DNA from: Bombus terrestris
Lineage: Eukaryota; Arthropoda; Insecta; Hymenoptera; Apidae
Length of the DNA stretch: 64,000 nt
Assembly: GCF_910591885.1 (NCBI RefSeq)
Contig: NC_063281.1
Coordinates: 7,040,700 to 7,104,699, forward strand
Reading direction: 5' to 3'
This document shows positions 12,701-22,957 of this stretch, in pieces. Every line of letters starts with the position of its first letter. Within the stretch, counting starts at the first letter, position 1. Under the pieces are notes generated by a model. That model did no database searches. It was not told the origin of the DNA and saw nothing but the letters and a program-made list of their open reading frames with translations. Position numbers and translations under genes: made by a program.

Positions 12701-14952
12701 CATACTGGTTCCGAGCGAAATATCGTTACGAAAATTGATAATACCAGTGAAATGCCGAAAACACCGCCCGTAATTGAACGAAAATTCATTGCGAAGGAAG
12801 ATACGTTCGAAGGTAGTGAAGAAGGTAACTTTGATTTAGTTGATTGTCCTAGATAGTTGCGGGATTTTCTGAATGAATCATTCGTCCAAATTTATTGCTT
12901 AATGTCACGCGTTTTTCCCTGCTACCATTTTAACGCTTGTGCTTTCTCTCTGTTTGCGCCAGATGACAATTCAGCGGAAAAGAATATGAACACGCTGGCC
13001 ATAAACCGATTACTCAGAAAGCTAGAGGCGGCTATTGCATCTGGTCATCACCAACAAGCAGCTGGTTTAGCAAAGGAACTAGCACGGCTTAAGATCCATT
13101 GTTCCGTGATTCGGCAACGATCAGCTCGTCTCAAAGATCAGTTGATTAAAGTCAATATGTACATTGAGGACAAGCTTGCCCACCAGGGACCGATACCACT
13201 TCAGGTAAATAGCGTTACCTACTCAAATCAAGATGGCCGAGGTTTGCCAATCCATATGACGATATTAAATGCTGTACTAAGCCCAAATATAATAACAGCT
13301 GCCCAGCAGAATGACGGTGGCCGAGTTGAAAGCAAAGATACATACCGAATTCGAGATACCGACGAACGTGCAACGATGGATCATTGGTAAAAATTTAGCG
13401 GATCGCGATGAGGCGACTCTAAACGAATTACAAGCCGTAAATGGCTCTCCGGTATTTTTGTACCTCGTGGCTCCAGGTAATGATAATAATAATAGGTAAG
13501 CTAATAAAATAAATAATAATAACAATAAGCAAACTAATAAATGTATAATGGAATATTTAATAATTAATTGGTTGCAGAATTAAGACCTGAAAATATGGTA
13601 CGAGTGGAGAAAGATAATGCTGCAGAAGAAGTATCAAATGTGATAAACGATGATACAAGTACATCTGCGGAAGTGTTACAAATTGTGGAAGAAGATCCCG
13701 AAGAAGTCAAAGAACCTCAGGTACTAAATAATTTCTAGAAATTTGTTTACCTTTTTTATATAGAAATCTTTTTTATAAAGTATAAAAAAAATTGCAGGGG
13801 ACAGAGGAGAGGGGACAAAATACGCCAGTGGAAGTGAAGATGGACAGATACGAGGAATTAATTTCTTTGGAAAACTGTGACGTCATACCGAACTCCGAAC
13901 CGATCGAATGTCCCGTATGCTTCGTTACATACGGTCCTCGTGAAGGAGTGATTTTGAGGGATTGTTTACATATGTTCTGCAGGTATACTATTAACTTCTG
14001 ATTAAATTTGAAATAAAGTTATAACACATTATCGGCAAGTAATTTTTCCTAGGTCATGTATTGTTAATACGATTCGATACTGCGAAGAAGCCGAAGTGAA
14101 ATGTCCTTACAGAGACTCACAATACACCTGTGAGTCTACTCTCCAAGAACGTGAAATTAAAGCTGTAAGTTAACCATTAAAATTTTGGTAAAAATAAGTA
14201 CTTAGAAAAGATTTAATACGATACGATTATTTAGCTCGTTGAACCAGAAGTCTATCAGCAACATTTAGCCAAATCAATCGCTCAAGCGGAGAATAATGCT
14301 GGAAACAACGCGTTCCACTGTAAAACTCCTGACTGTCCTGGTTGGTGCATCTACGACGACGATGTGAACAACTTCCTGTGCCCTGTATGCGGCGCAAACA
14401 ATTGTCTCACATGTCAGGTCGGGAAACAAAATTTAATAATTATACTTCGTTCATGAAAAGTGGAATTCAAATACTATATTGCATTAAAACAAATTAGAAA
14501 GAAATCTTTTTTCCATAGGCCATTCATACTGGTAAAAACTGCAAGCAGTATCAGCAAGAATTAAGATTATCAAAAGAAACGGATCAAGAATCGCGAAGAA
14601 CTGCGGAAATGCTCGAGGAAATGGTGGACAGAGGTGAAGCACTCGCGTGTCCCACGTGTGCGGTTGTTCTGATGAAGAAATGGGGTTGTGATTGGTTACG
14701 CTGCTCAATGTGCAAGACCGAAATATGCTGGGTAACAAGAGGCCCGCGTTGGGGTCCAGGAGTGAGTAGTCGATACGTGACAATGTCATCATTCGATATT
14801 GAAATATTAATATATGCAGTTACGACTCGATTGTTTTGTTTTAATATTGATCGTATTTCGGCGGTTCGCAGGGAAAGGGGGACACGTCCGGAGGCTGTAG
14901 ATGCGGAGAAAATGGAGTCAAGTGTCATCCTCGTTGCAATTACTGTCACTGA
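9728..14952 (+). CDS. RBCK1: HOIL-1/RBCK1-type RBR E3 ubiquitin ligase with giant N-terminal extension
   Basis: Coding exons: 9728-12824, 12963-13204, 13299-13476, 13578-13720, 13798-13982, 14053-14164, 14235-14417, 14519-14761, 14872-14952. All junctions are GT-AG and join in phase to give about 1,487 residues. The first exon supplies about 1,032 residues of basic, low-complexity, mostly disordered sequence with two KRRAPxPP motifs (about 224-231 and 253-260). The HOIL-1 part follows: a helical N-terminus (from about 1041), a ubiquitin-like domain (about 1093-1171, MTVAELKAKI core), then RING1 from C1258, IBR, and RING2 with the catalytic Cys in GCDW (codon 14687-14689). The end, EICWVTRGPRWGPG then a Cys/His-rich tail, is diagnostic for HOIL-1. 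In mammals HOIL-1 belongs to the linear-ubiquitin complex with HOIP and SHARPIN and forms ester-linked ubiquitin. No NZF finger lies between UBL and RBR. The start at 9728 has an in-frame stop just upstream (9719-9721) and a good context; a shorter product could begin at ATG 12986. RBR identity is near certain; use of the long exon as one protein is inferred from the splice join. Confidence 0.9.
12825..12962 (+). other. Intron joining the extension exon to the HOIL-1 core
   Basis: The donor GAAG|GTAACT lies only 11 codons before the long frame's natural stop (12854-12856). The acceptor TTTGCGCCAG follows a long pyrimidine tract. The join carries one base (G + AT = GAT) and continues exactly into the frame that encodes the HOIL-1 N-terminal helix. 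This junction is the evidence that the large exon and the RBR exons are one gene. Confidence 0.8.
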
Positions 14953-15243
14953 GAACCATCAGAAGATACAATTGCTGCAACAACGTACAAACAACGGTGC
15001 ATATAATGAAATAAAGGGACTGCAGTGCACCATTAACCAAAATATTTTTATACTATTGTCGAAGTTATTGTATCGGGGCAAACCACTAGTCAAATGGGTT
15101 GATATGTATTTAATAACGAGTTTGATAACCGATAAATCTGGTACTGATAAGTTACGTGCGTATATGTCACACACACGCTGCTTGCTCAACGATTAAACCT
15201 TATCGCGGAACCGTCCTTCATGGAACTGGAAGTAATAAGAAGT

Positions 15244-15249
15244 AATAAA
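15244..15249 (+). terminator. Poly(A) signal for the RBCK1-like gene
   Basis: AATAAA lies about 290 bases after the stop codon. A second AATAAA lies near 15356. The gene runs tail-to-tail into mRpL10, so the 3' ends may come close or overlap. Confidence 0.5.
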
Positions 15250-15407
15250 GAGGTAGACACCTCAGTTTCCAACAATCTCTCTTATTTTTTGTAGTGATAA
15301 AGGGCACGGGAAAATAACTTATACTTTACTTAATGCTTCGTGTGCATCATAAACATATAATAAATTATAGATACAGGTAGCTTTGCAATTATACAGGCAC
15401 CGATTGT

Positions 15408-16289
15408 TCATTTCTTATCGTTGGAGCTTGTCTCATTTGTACCGATCTGTTCCAGTCGTGTTACAAGCGTCGTCTGATGATGTGTGAGTTGTCGATTCAG
15501 GTTAAGGCCTCCTGCATTCTGTAATACTTGAACCAAACTCAGCTGCGCCGTTACAATATCCATTTCTCCGTATTTCAGAAAATCATCGTAGTTCAAGACT
15601 TGTCCTTCCAATATTCCCCCTGCAAAAATATCAACTGACTAATAAAATCGCTCTGCAATCATATTTCCATATTACGTACCTAATATGAACATTTTCTTGC
15701 TTTTCTTGATAATCTTTTGTAAAGCAGTTATGTTTATTTCAGGACTAAACACAAACGAAGTATGCCTGCTAACTAACGGGGCAAGGGCCTCGTAACGTGT
15801 ATCCTTAATGACATGGTTTACAATATGAGTCCCATAACGCTTGTAGTGCATATTTTCCCTGAAAAGTGCAACTTGAACGTCGAATACATCTAGCTGCTTC
15901 ATACTGTTTACGTGCAAGCAACCAATCATTTTAGAATTGTCAAACCAATTACGAACTTCCCTCGCTATTATTTGATCGTAAGGGCCCAACTGTTTCTTGA
16001 CTTGTACCTTTTGTGAATCTATACAAAATTGTTCCAGAGTTTTATCTTTGTTGGGATTATCAAAGAACGGCGTCAAAAGATCGTTCAATACTCTTTTCTT
16101 AAAATATATTTTCGGCTTTTTAATGTTTATCTTTCCCCTGTAACGCTTCTGTTGGTATAGTAATTGATTCGGAGTTAACTGAAGTGCTAGAACAGAAGAA
16201 ACATATATTGTACTTGTAATGAAGATAAATTCCTGTGTCATCTATTTAATTAATGTACCATACCATAACTCACCCAAGTTTGGCAACAT
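15408..16289 (-). CDS. mRpL10: Mitochondrial ribosomal protein L10 (uL10m)
   Basis: Three exons on the minus strand, 16289-16274, 16186-15680 and 15619-15408, join in phase to 244 residues. The first exon is only 16 bases (M-L-P-N-L plus one base) with donor GTGAGT; the next acceptor is TTCTAG, and the last intron runs GTACGT to TTTGCAG. The basic N-terminal stretch KRYRGKINIKKPK, the central EVRNWFDNSKMIG block and the later ALAPLVSRHTSFVFSPE block match uL10m of the mitochondrial large subunit, where it forms the base of the stalk that recruits translation factors. Length fits animal orthologues. The basic N-terminus would suit mitochondrial import, but no cleavage site can be assigned. It is convergent with the RBCK1-like gene, and Par-3 ends less than 500 bases upstream on the same strand. 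The tiny first exon is the least certain part. Confidence 0.88.
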
Positions 16290-16762
16290 GCTGTTTGTAT
16301 CGAACGTTGCTTCTCTTGGATATAAATTAAAATTTGCAAGAAAATTTTAGCGTTATAAAATTTATAATCGAATATATTTTACGAGTCTACTTAATATCAA
16401 TAATAATTTCCGTTTCGTCAAATTATCGGTTATTCAATTTACACATTGCTTATATTACGTGCATAGTTTTATTTTAAAAATAGATACATGATCGGTACGA
16501 ATTAAAGACAAATACAAAAATTATATAAGTATATATACAGAATAAATTTTTTTGTTTTGCAATGATATAAGGCACTTTGGAACAAATCATACATATTTAA
16601 GTACATAATATATATGTGTGTAAGTACATGTACGAGCGCACGTGCAATGAGTGTTAAGATGTGTATATTTCGTGTATAATATGTGTTTTCTAGGTGTTAT
16701 GCACAAGTATGTTTATGTATATCTTGAATTCCATATCTACGTTATAAATTCCCTTTTGTATA
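16290..16762 (-). other. Par-3 3' UTR and mRpL10 upstream region
   Basis: AT-rich spacer between the Par-3 stop and the mRpL10 start, both on the minus strand. A minus-strand AATAAA (TTTATT on +) lies at 16468-16473, about 290 bases after the Par-3 stop. That leaves roughly 180 bases for the mRpL10 promoter and leader. Confidence 0.5.
16468..16473 (-). terminator. Probable Par-3 poly(A) signal
   Basis: AATAAA on the minus strand in the AT-rich tail after the Par-3 stop. No experimental support is available from sequence alone. Confidence 0.35.
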
Positions 16763-19648
16763 TTATGCGATATAATTAATCGTTCCACTGCAATAATTAC
16801 TGGATTCGTGACGAGCTTCTATACTATCACCGAAATTGAGCGATTTCCTATTCTTTCCTAATCGAAGCATCGAACGTATGCCACCTTTCTTTCGCAAACG
16901 CTTATATCGATCATCTAAAGCTGAATTGAGAGATGCTTGTTTCACATCCCCCCGACTATTTGGAAAACCCTTGCAATCGTCTTTGAAATTATTGCTACTC
17001 CTTATCTCGCCATGTACATCATCGACAAGCCAATGTTTCCTCGGTGACGTATATTTATTATTACATCCAGGTATAGTGTATACGTATTCTGACTGAGCAG
17101 GATCCACGGACTTTTCGTATCGTTTCATACTACTCTCACTGGCCGTTCTACCGTCAGTAGTGCCTTTATTTTTATTCTTATCGTAAATGTCCGATTTGCA
17201 CCCTCGTCTAGTTGGATCCTCTGACTCAACCGATTGATTCGAATGTTTCTGATTGGTCTGCTCCTGATTCTTATTTTCGCGCCCTTCCCGTAATTTTTTA
17301 TTTCTCTTATAAGTATCTGTGTTCTTGGCATCTAAGGCGGCGTGTCGCTTCTCCGACATACTCTGTCTACCTAAAGCGTCGCGCGAAAACTTATTGGAAG
17401 AGGAATTAAATTCTTCCAAGGATAATTGACTATCGTACGTTGGATCTCCGGAATACTGACTATCTTTATCGTCTGTGTTTCGTTTAGCTTCATTGCACTG
17501 TGGCTCATTGGAGTCTTCTAACAATACTGGTTCCGCGCGATCGTCGCGCTGTCCTATCGTAATCTTCTTCACGTTACTAGCAGATTCTATCCACGTTTTA
17601 TTGGTAGCGATGCAGTAACTTTCGTTCCTTAAACTATTCTTATTATATTGTTCGGTTAATCTATCGATAACTGGATTCCATGGAGAGGCGGTCACACAAG
17701 ACAATAATCCGCCGTTGTCCAAGATGTCTGACTGGGAATTCAAATTGTTCTTTTCTTTTACTCTGCCTTCATTGCCTTTCGTAGAATCAGAAATATATAT
17801 ACTATTAGCTGACTCCAGTTTACAATGAGAAGACAAATTCTCTGATAAATTTTTATCATTTCCATCGTACGAAGATATCCTCCTGGCTATTGTAAGAGTG
17901 ATCACCCCAGTTACAGAACTGTTTGTATTGAGCATCGCTCTTCTCAGTGTCTCCATTGCATCTGAATTTGATAATCCTAATAATGATACCCCATTAACAT
18001 TGAGCAATTGATCATTGGTCCTCAACCTCCCATCCCTTGAGGCTGCACCCCCATGAAGGACACTTTTAATAAAAATTCCTAGATCCATGTTAGTGTTTTC
18101 ATCTGTGTTAGTAGTCTTTCCCTTAACACTAACACCTAGTCCTGCTTTCTCTGAATCATGTACTGGTATGTCTAAAGTTAAAATCATGCGATTTTTACGT
18201 GGTGATAAAACAATATCTTCTGATGTAGACTTCACTGGTTTAAAAGTGCACTTATCATAGTTATGGGTATTAAGTTTATCTTGCACTTCGGTATTCTTTT
18301 TCTTCGGCGATGTATTTAACGCATTCCAATATTTTGAATTATCTGTAGCTTCTAAGGCTTGACTCGTGGAAGTACCATGAGAATGAGAGTCTGGAATACT
18401 AGAGGAAATTTCTTCCTGGCGCGATACCACCATCCTTACCTTCCCACCAGGTAGAATACTTCTGAGAAGTGAAACCACTTCTGCTTGACTTTTACCAGTC
18501 ATTTCTTTATTATTTACTTCCAACAGCCTATCCCCAGATCTTAATCTGCCATCTTCAACTGCAGCACCTTTTGATAATATATTTTTAATATATATTGGAC
18601 AATGACCTCCTGCAGGATTGTCGCGTGTTGTGACACTAAATCCAAGACCATTACTGCCTTTCGTTAATTCTATCTCTATCATACGTCCAATCTTACGAGT
18701 GTTAGCTGTCTGCAGCAAATTGTAATTACTGCATTGAAGTCTTTTAACATTATCATCAATTTCCTTTTCTGACCCTCCACTAGTATTGCCATGATTTTTA
18801 TGCAATGATTTTTCTTGTGGCTTCTTATGTTTTACTATGGAAATTTGCAAACATGGTTCTGACATACAGGTACGAAAGATCTCTTGCACTTTAAAAAATG
18901 GTATATGCAATAGATTGTGTCCATTTATTTTAATGATCTTATCATGCAGGTCAATTTGCCCATCTCTAGCAATTCTGCCATTAGGCTCAATACCTTCGAC
19001 TCTAAGCCCTTGATCATTACCCAACAAATCATAACATGGCACCACATGAAGCCCCAGTGACCCTGCTTCATTCTTTATCACAATTTCTCTAATTTCTCCT
19101 TGATCTCCTGGTTCTATATTAGCATTTGCATAATTAAATGACACTTTGGCATCTTGTCCCAGTGGCTCTCTACGCCGAGAATCTCTGGGAAGGGACTGAG
19201 CAGAATATGTGGTTAAACAAGGTTCTCTGGTTGACAATGCATGCATTGACAATCTTTTGGTGCTTTCCCTTTTAATACCACTTACAGAAATGGAGGAATG
19301 TGCATCAATTGTATAAGGTGGTTCTTTACTATCTGGATGAAAAAAGTCTGGGCTATTCGTGCCAACTGAACTTGCCCCATCACCACCAGCATGCGTAACG
19401 TCAGAATTAACAAAGTGAGCAACAATCTGTTCTCTGTCATCAGCTACATCACATAACCTATCATCTGGATCCAGGAGACCACCTCCAGTTAAGGAGGACA
19501 AACTATTTATAGTTAATGCACTATCATTTTTTCCAGTTGCCTTTTTATATCTTAAAGTAGCCTCATGCATTAAATCTTTAACCAGTAGGGTTCCATCTCC
19601 ACAAGGAACCACCACTCTAACGTTGTCGAAACACACAGTTACCTTCAT
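16763..19648 (-). CDS. baz: Par-3/Bazooka polarity scaffold, encoded in one uninterrupted exon
   Basis: A 961-residue open frame on the minus strand. Domains in order: N-terminal oligomerisation domain CR1 (1-80, begins MKVTVCFDNVRVVVPCGDG), PDZ1 (about 184-276), PDZ2 (about 322-412, GLGFSV loop), PDZ3 (about 487-592, GLGVSV loop), the aPKC-binding/phosphorylation motif GRQSMSEKRHA (760-770), and a basic C-terminal patch KKGGIRSMLRLGKNRK (920-935). This order is specific to Par-3, which organises the apical Par complex with Par-6 and aPKC at cell junctions and in dividing neuroblasts. The protein is shorter than Drosophila Bazooka (about 1,460 residues), mainly in the linkers and C-terminus. 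No splice donor or acceptor is needed anywhere in the 2.9 kb frame, which is unusual for a multi-PDZ scaffold. All motifs look intact, so it is not a decayed pseudogene. It is divergent from UBXN4. It is either a gene that lost its introns or a functional retrocopy. Confidence 0.92.
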   Translation of the reverse strand: MKVTVCFDNVRVVVPCGDGTLLVKDLMHEATLRYKKATGKNDSALTINSLSSLTGGGLLDPDDRLCDVADDREQIVAHFVNSDVTHAGGDGASSVGTNSPDFFHPDSKEPPYTIDAHSSISVSGIKRESTKRLSMHALSTREPCLTTYSAQSLPRDSRRREPLGQDAKVSFNYANANIEPGDQGEIREIVIKNEAGSLGLHVVPCYDLLGNDQGLRVEGIEPNGRIARDGQIDLHDKIIKINGHNLLHIPFFKVQEIFRTCMSEPCLQISIVKHKKPQEKSLHKNHGNTSGGSEKEIDDNVKRLQCSNYNLLQTANTRKIGRMIEIELTKGSNGLGFSVTTRDNPAGGHCPIYIKNILSKGAAVEDGRLRSGDRLLEVNNKEMTGKSQAEVVSLLRSILPGGKVRMVVSRQEEISSSIPDSHSHGTSTSQALEATDNSKYWNALNTSPKKKNTEVQDKLNTHNYDKCTFKPVKSTSEDIVLSPRKNRMILTLDIPVHDSEKAGLGVSVKGKTTNTDENTNMDLGIFIKSVLHGGAASRDGRLRTNDQLLNVNGVSLLGLSNSDAMETLRRAMLNTNSSVTGVITLTIARRISSYDGNDKNLSENLSSHCKLESANSIYISDSTKGNEGRVKEKNNLNSQSDILDNGGLLSCVTASPWNPVIDRLTEQYNKNSLRNESYCIATNKTWIESASNVKKITIGQRDDRAEPVLLEDSNEPQCNEAKRNTDDKDSQYSGDPTYDSQLSLEEFNSSSNKFSRDALGRQSMSEKRHAALDAKNTDTYKRNKKLREGRENKNQEQTNQKHSNQSVESEDPTRRGCKSDIYDKNKNKGTTDGRTASESSMKRYEKSVDPAQSEYVYTIPGCNNKYTSPRKHWLVDDVHGEIRSSNNFKDDCKGFPNSRGDVKQASLNSALDDRYKRLRKKGGIRSMLRLGKNRKSLNFGDSIEARHESSNYCSGTINYIA

Positions 19649-20758
19649 GCTCGTTCCGATTTCATATTATCTTGTTATACGTTTACGGGCACGTATTGAT
19701 TATTTCTAATACAATAGTATACTTAAAATTCTCTTTAAGGGTTTAGAAGTCGAATATGATGGATGAAGTGCACGTGTTGTGAAATATATAAAATTATAAA
19801 TTTTACTTCGTATAATATGATTATCTTCTATTATCTGTCGTGTACTTCCATATTCCGATAATGAATCACCGACATCACACACTGGACACTTCTTTCTTTT
19901 TATTGCCGGTTATATTTCTTTAAAACCTACGTATATACACGTAAATTAAGTAGACATACTCGAAAGAAAAAAAAATTGTCACGACTGATAAGGCGGACGC
20001 GTACGCCCAACTTTATCACAACATCAAATATGCGGAACAGACGCACTCGCCATTACCACATTTTATTCCACTATTCCTTCTGGCAAACCAACGGAAAGTA
20101 AGAAACATGGCGATACAAACAGTGTGGCCAACAAAATAACCCGTACCGCTTCCAGTTTCCACATTCGTCTTAACCATAATAAGGAAAAAATGGCATCAAT
20201 ACTTACCTTTCTTCATGAAATGAGCCATTACTTAATTGTATTATTCTCGAGACAAAGGCAACAAAATGGTTCATACATAAATTTTATATCTTTTTCACTC
20301 ATTAACTCGCATCCTTATTTATACACTGGTCACACTACAATGGTTCATGTCCACTGGTTCTTGTTTAACCTTTAAACTTAAAGGCTGTGTTACAATCGAC
20401 TGTATTTTCATCGATTTAACAATAAGCTTACCTTCAATTTGCGAATAACTTGTCTACAATAGCGTTACGTGACACTGACTTGCATTTCACAAGGCTTATT
20501 TTTGCATATTCACACAAGATTGTGGTTACAGCTATTTATATATACCTTACTGAATTAATATAAAGACAAACGGACAATTATGCTCAATGCAATGGACCAA
20601 TTCATTAATACAATTCAATAGTTACCTAACCAAACCTTACGTAGTTTTTGAAACGTCAAGTTCTATAGAAAATTTCTAGTGATTGAACTCACTTTTTCAT
20701 TACGTCATTATCAACTGATAACACAATAGAACACGAATATCCTTAATTTGCAAAAAAC
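19649..20758. promoter_or_regulatory. Divergent promoter region between Par-3 and UBXN4
   Basis: About 1.1 kb separates the two start codons on opposite strands. It must hold both leaders and promoters. A CpG-containing patch at about 19985-20110 is the best candidate core. The rest is AT-rich, and the small open frame at 20124-20375 has no recognisable feature. Confidence 0.45.
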
Positions 20759-22938
20759 ATGAAGTGGTTTAAAGGTAGCATCAATGAAGCAGTGGCAACA
20801 TCAAAATCAAGGAAAGCAATTTTTGTCGTTTTCATCGAAGGTATATATTTGTAATGTTAGGTTAAGGTATTATTTAATCCTTTATTACTTGTTTTTCACC
20901 TAAATTGTTTTTCATTTCATTTAATTAGCAACATACTTACAGATTATCTTTTATTTTCAAAATCCTATTATAATAATTATGTTTTGTTTGTATCATGAAT
21001 GTTATATGACAAATAGCCTTGTCATCTATTTACAGGTAAAGATGACACATCTGCACAGGTTGCCGAAGCAATCAATGCTACAGAAGTTTCTTGCCGCTTG
21101 GAACAGGAAGATTTTGTAGCAATTCGATTAGAAAGTGGATCTGAAACCTACAGATTCTTTGCACAGATTTGTATCCTTTGATAAAATATTTCAAGTTCAA
21201 ATTTCAACAAAATTCTGTATTTTCCTAAGCATTTTTCAACAGATCAATTGGTACCTGTACCATCCCTATTCTTCATTGGTGAAAATGGTGCACCTTTGGA
21301 AATTATTGCTGGCACCACAACAGCAGCTGATTTAGCTACTAAAATTGACTTAGTTTTAACAAAAGTAGGAAAAAATAAAAACGCATCTGTCAATCTGATA
21401 GATGCAGAACAAAAAGCTACTGTGGCCAGTGGTGCTACTAATGCTAATATGAAAATTGACATAGATAAAAATAATGATAACATACCAAAATCAAGCAGAG
21501 AAGTACCATTAACTCAAGCTACATCAGAGGATAAGGATAAGAATGTAATTAAGAACGTTATTAAGGAAGAACCATCCACAAGCTTAAAAACTAACGAGCC
21601 ATCAGAACCAGTCAATGAAACAAAGGAGACACCTACTAAAGAACTAACACCAGAAGTATGGTTACATAAAGATTTTTTATTTAAAGCATTATGATAAAAA
21701 AAAATTAAAATATTGTATATCTTTAGGAAAAAATAAAGAAAGCACAGCAGCTAATAGAATTACAAAGAAAACAGCGTATAGAAGAGGAAGAAAGGAAAAG
21801 TAGACAAAGTGAAATAGAACGTCGTAAAATCGGTCGTGACGTACAAAAAATGCGGCAAAAACAGCAGGATCTAGAAATGAAACAAGCTTACGAAGAGAGA
21901 ATGAGAGAGAAAGCTGCTGACGCAGCAGCTCGGGAGAAAGTTTTGCAACAAATTGCTCAGGATAAATTAGAGAGGAAACAAAAAGAATTAGCAATGCAGC
22001 AGGTTTGTATGTTCTTTTCCGGAAGGGGCTAATAAAATTAATTTTCTTATATATAGAAAAAATGTATCCTTGTCAAATGTAGCAACAAGGACAACAACAA
22101 GGACAGCAACAAAGTCAACAAAAATGTAACAACTCAGAACCATCTGAACCACCGATATCTACGCCAACTGTCAGTAGAATACAATTCCGATTGCCATCTG
22201 GCAGTCCTTATATCGCGCAGTTTGAACCATCAAGTACTTTGCGTGATTTGCGTACTTATGTTGTTGAGAATATTAATTTACCATTCGACCAATTTGCGAT
22301 GTCTACCTCCTTTCCAAGACGGGAATTAATGCATGAAGATGACGGTAAAACTCTTTTAGAATTGCAACTGGTTCCTACAGCAGTTATCCTAATCCTGCCT
22401 TTGAAAAATGTAATTTCAGTTTATACTTTGATAAAATATTCATGTTCTTCATCGTATTCGCGAGATGCTTTATTATTGTCGATTTATTATTTCAGTCGAC
22501 CGTTACAACAACTGTGACATCTACACAAGATATTGGTATTTTACCACGGTTCGTTTGGTCCACTTTTTCAATTTTCACAGCTGTGTACTACTATGTGATA
22601 GGATATTTCACCGGAGGTACACGCAATAATACACCGAAACAACCAAATAACTCTTCTGGAAATAACGATTCAGAAGACAAAGCAGCTGGTACAGTTAAAA
22701 ATCTTCAGAATGTTGCTAGTTCATCAGGGTAGGTTTCACGTTTATGAGGATATTTATGTAAATGAAATACAGATATAGGCGATAACGATTTATGACATTT
22801 AGTTTGGTTAGAAGATATTTGGGTAATCAAGGAAGTACAACCATCAAAACTGAAGGAAATGTACATAGACTACAATCAGGTGGGGATGATAATGATGAGA
22901 ATAATACATGGAACGGTAATTCAACGCAACAAATGTAG
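20759..22938 (+). CDS. UBXN4: UBX domain-containing protein 4 (UBXN4/erasin)
   Basis: Seven exons, 20759-20840, 21036-21170, 21243-21655, 21727-22002, 22083-22409, 22496-22728 and 22803-22938, all GT-AG, join in phase to 533 residues. The N-terminus MKWFKGSINEAVATSKSRK opens a thioredoxin-like domain (about 1-130). An acidic linker follows, then a long charged coiled coil (about 211-302), a glutamine-rich link (303-315), a UBX domain (about 333-409) with the p97-binding FPR loop at 379-381, and a hydrophobic segment (about 430-449) that anchors the family in the ER membrane as a hairpin. The tail is serine/asparagine-rich. In mammals UBXN4 recruits p97/VCP to the ER and promotes ER-associated degradation. 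Length is close to human UBXN4 (about 508). It is divergent from Par-3, with AATAAA 14 bases after the stop codon. Confidence 0.93.
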
Positions 22939-22951
22939 ATTATTATAAATC

Positions 22952-22957
22952 AATAAA
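22952..22957 (+). terminator. UBXN4 poly(A) signal
   Basis: AATAAA lies 14 bases after the TAG stop, implying a very short 3' UTR. Confidence 0.6.

Noticed and set aside
13205..13311. Apparent +1 frameshift inside the UBL domain, because the frame from exon 2 stays open through 13390 but is out of frame with MTVAELKAKI
   Set aside because: A normal intron explains it: donor CAG|GTAAAT at 13205, branch-like TACTAAG at 13275 and acceptor AACAG at 13298 join in phase and restore a gap-free fit to the HOIL-1 UBL. No frameshift is needed.
12857..13390. Separate plus-strand protein of 177 residues
   Set aside because: It is intron 1 plus exon 2 plus intron 2 read through of the RBCK1-like gene.
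14609..15196. 195-residue ORF containing the RING2 domain as its own gene
   Set aside because: It is exon 8 read into the following intron and out of frame; the true frame splices at 14762 to 14872 and stops at 14950-14952.
21244..21994. Minus-strand ORFs rich in Phe and Leu
   Set aside because: Antisense of the lysine/glutamate-rich UBXN4 exons 3 and 4.
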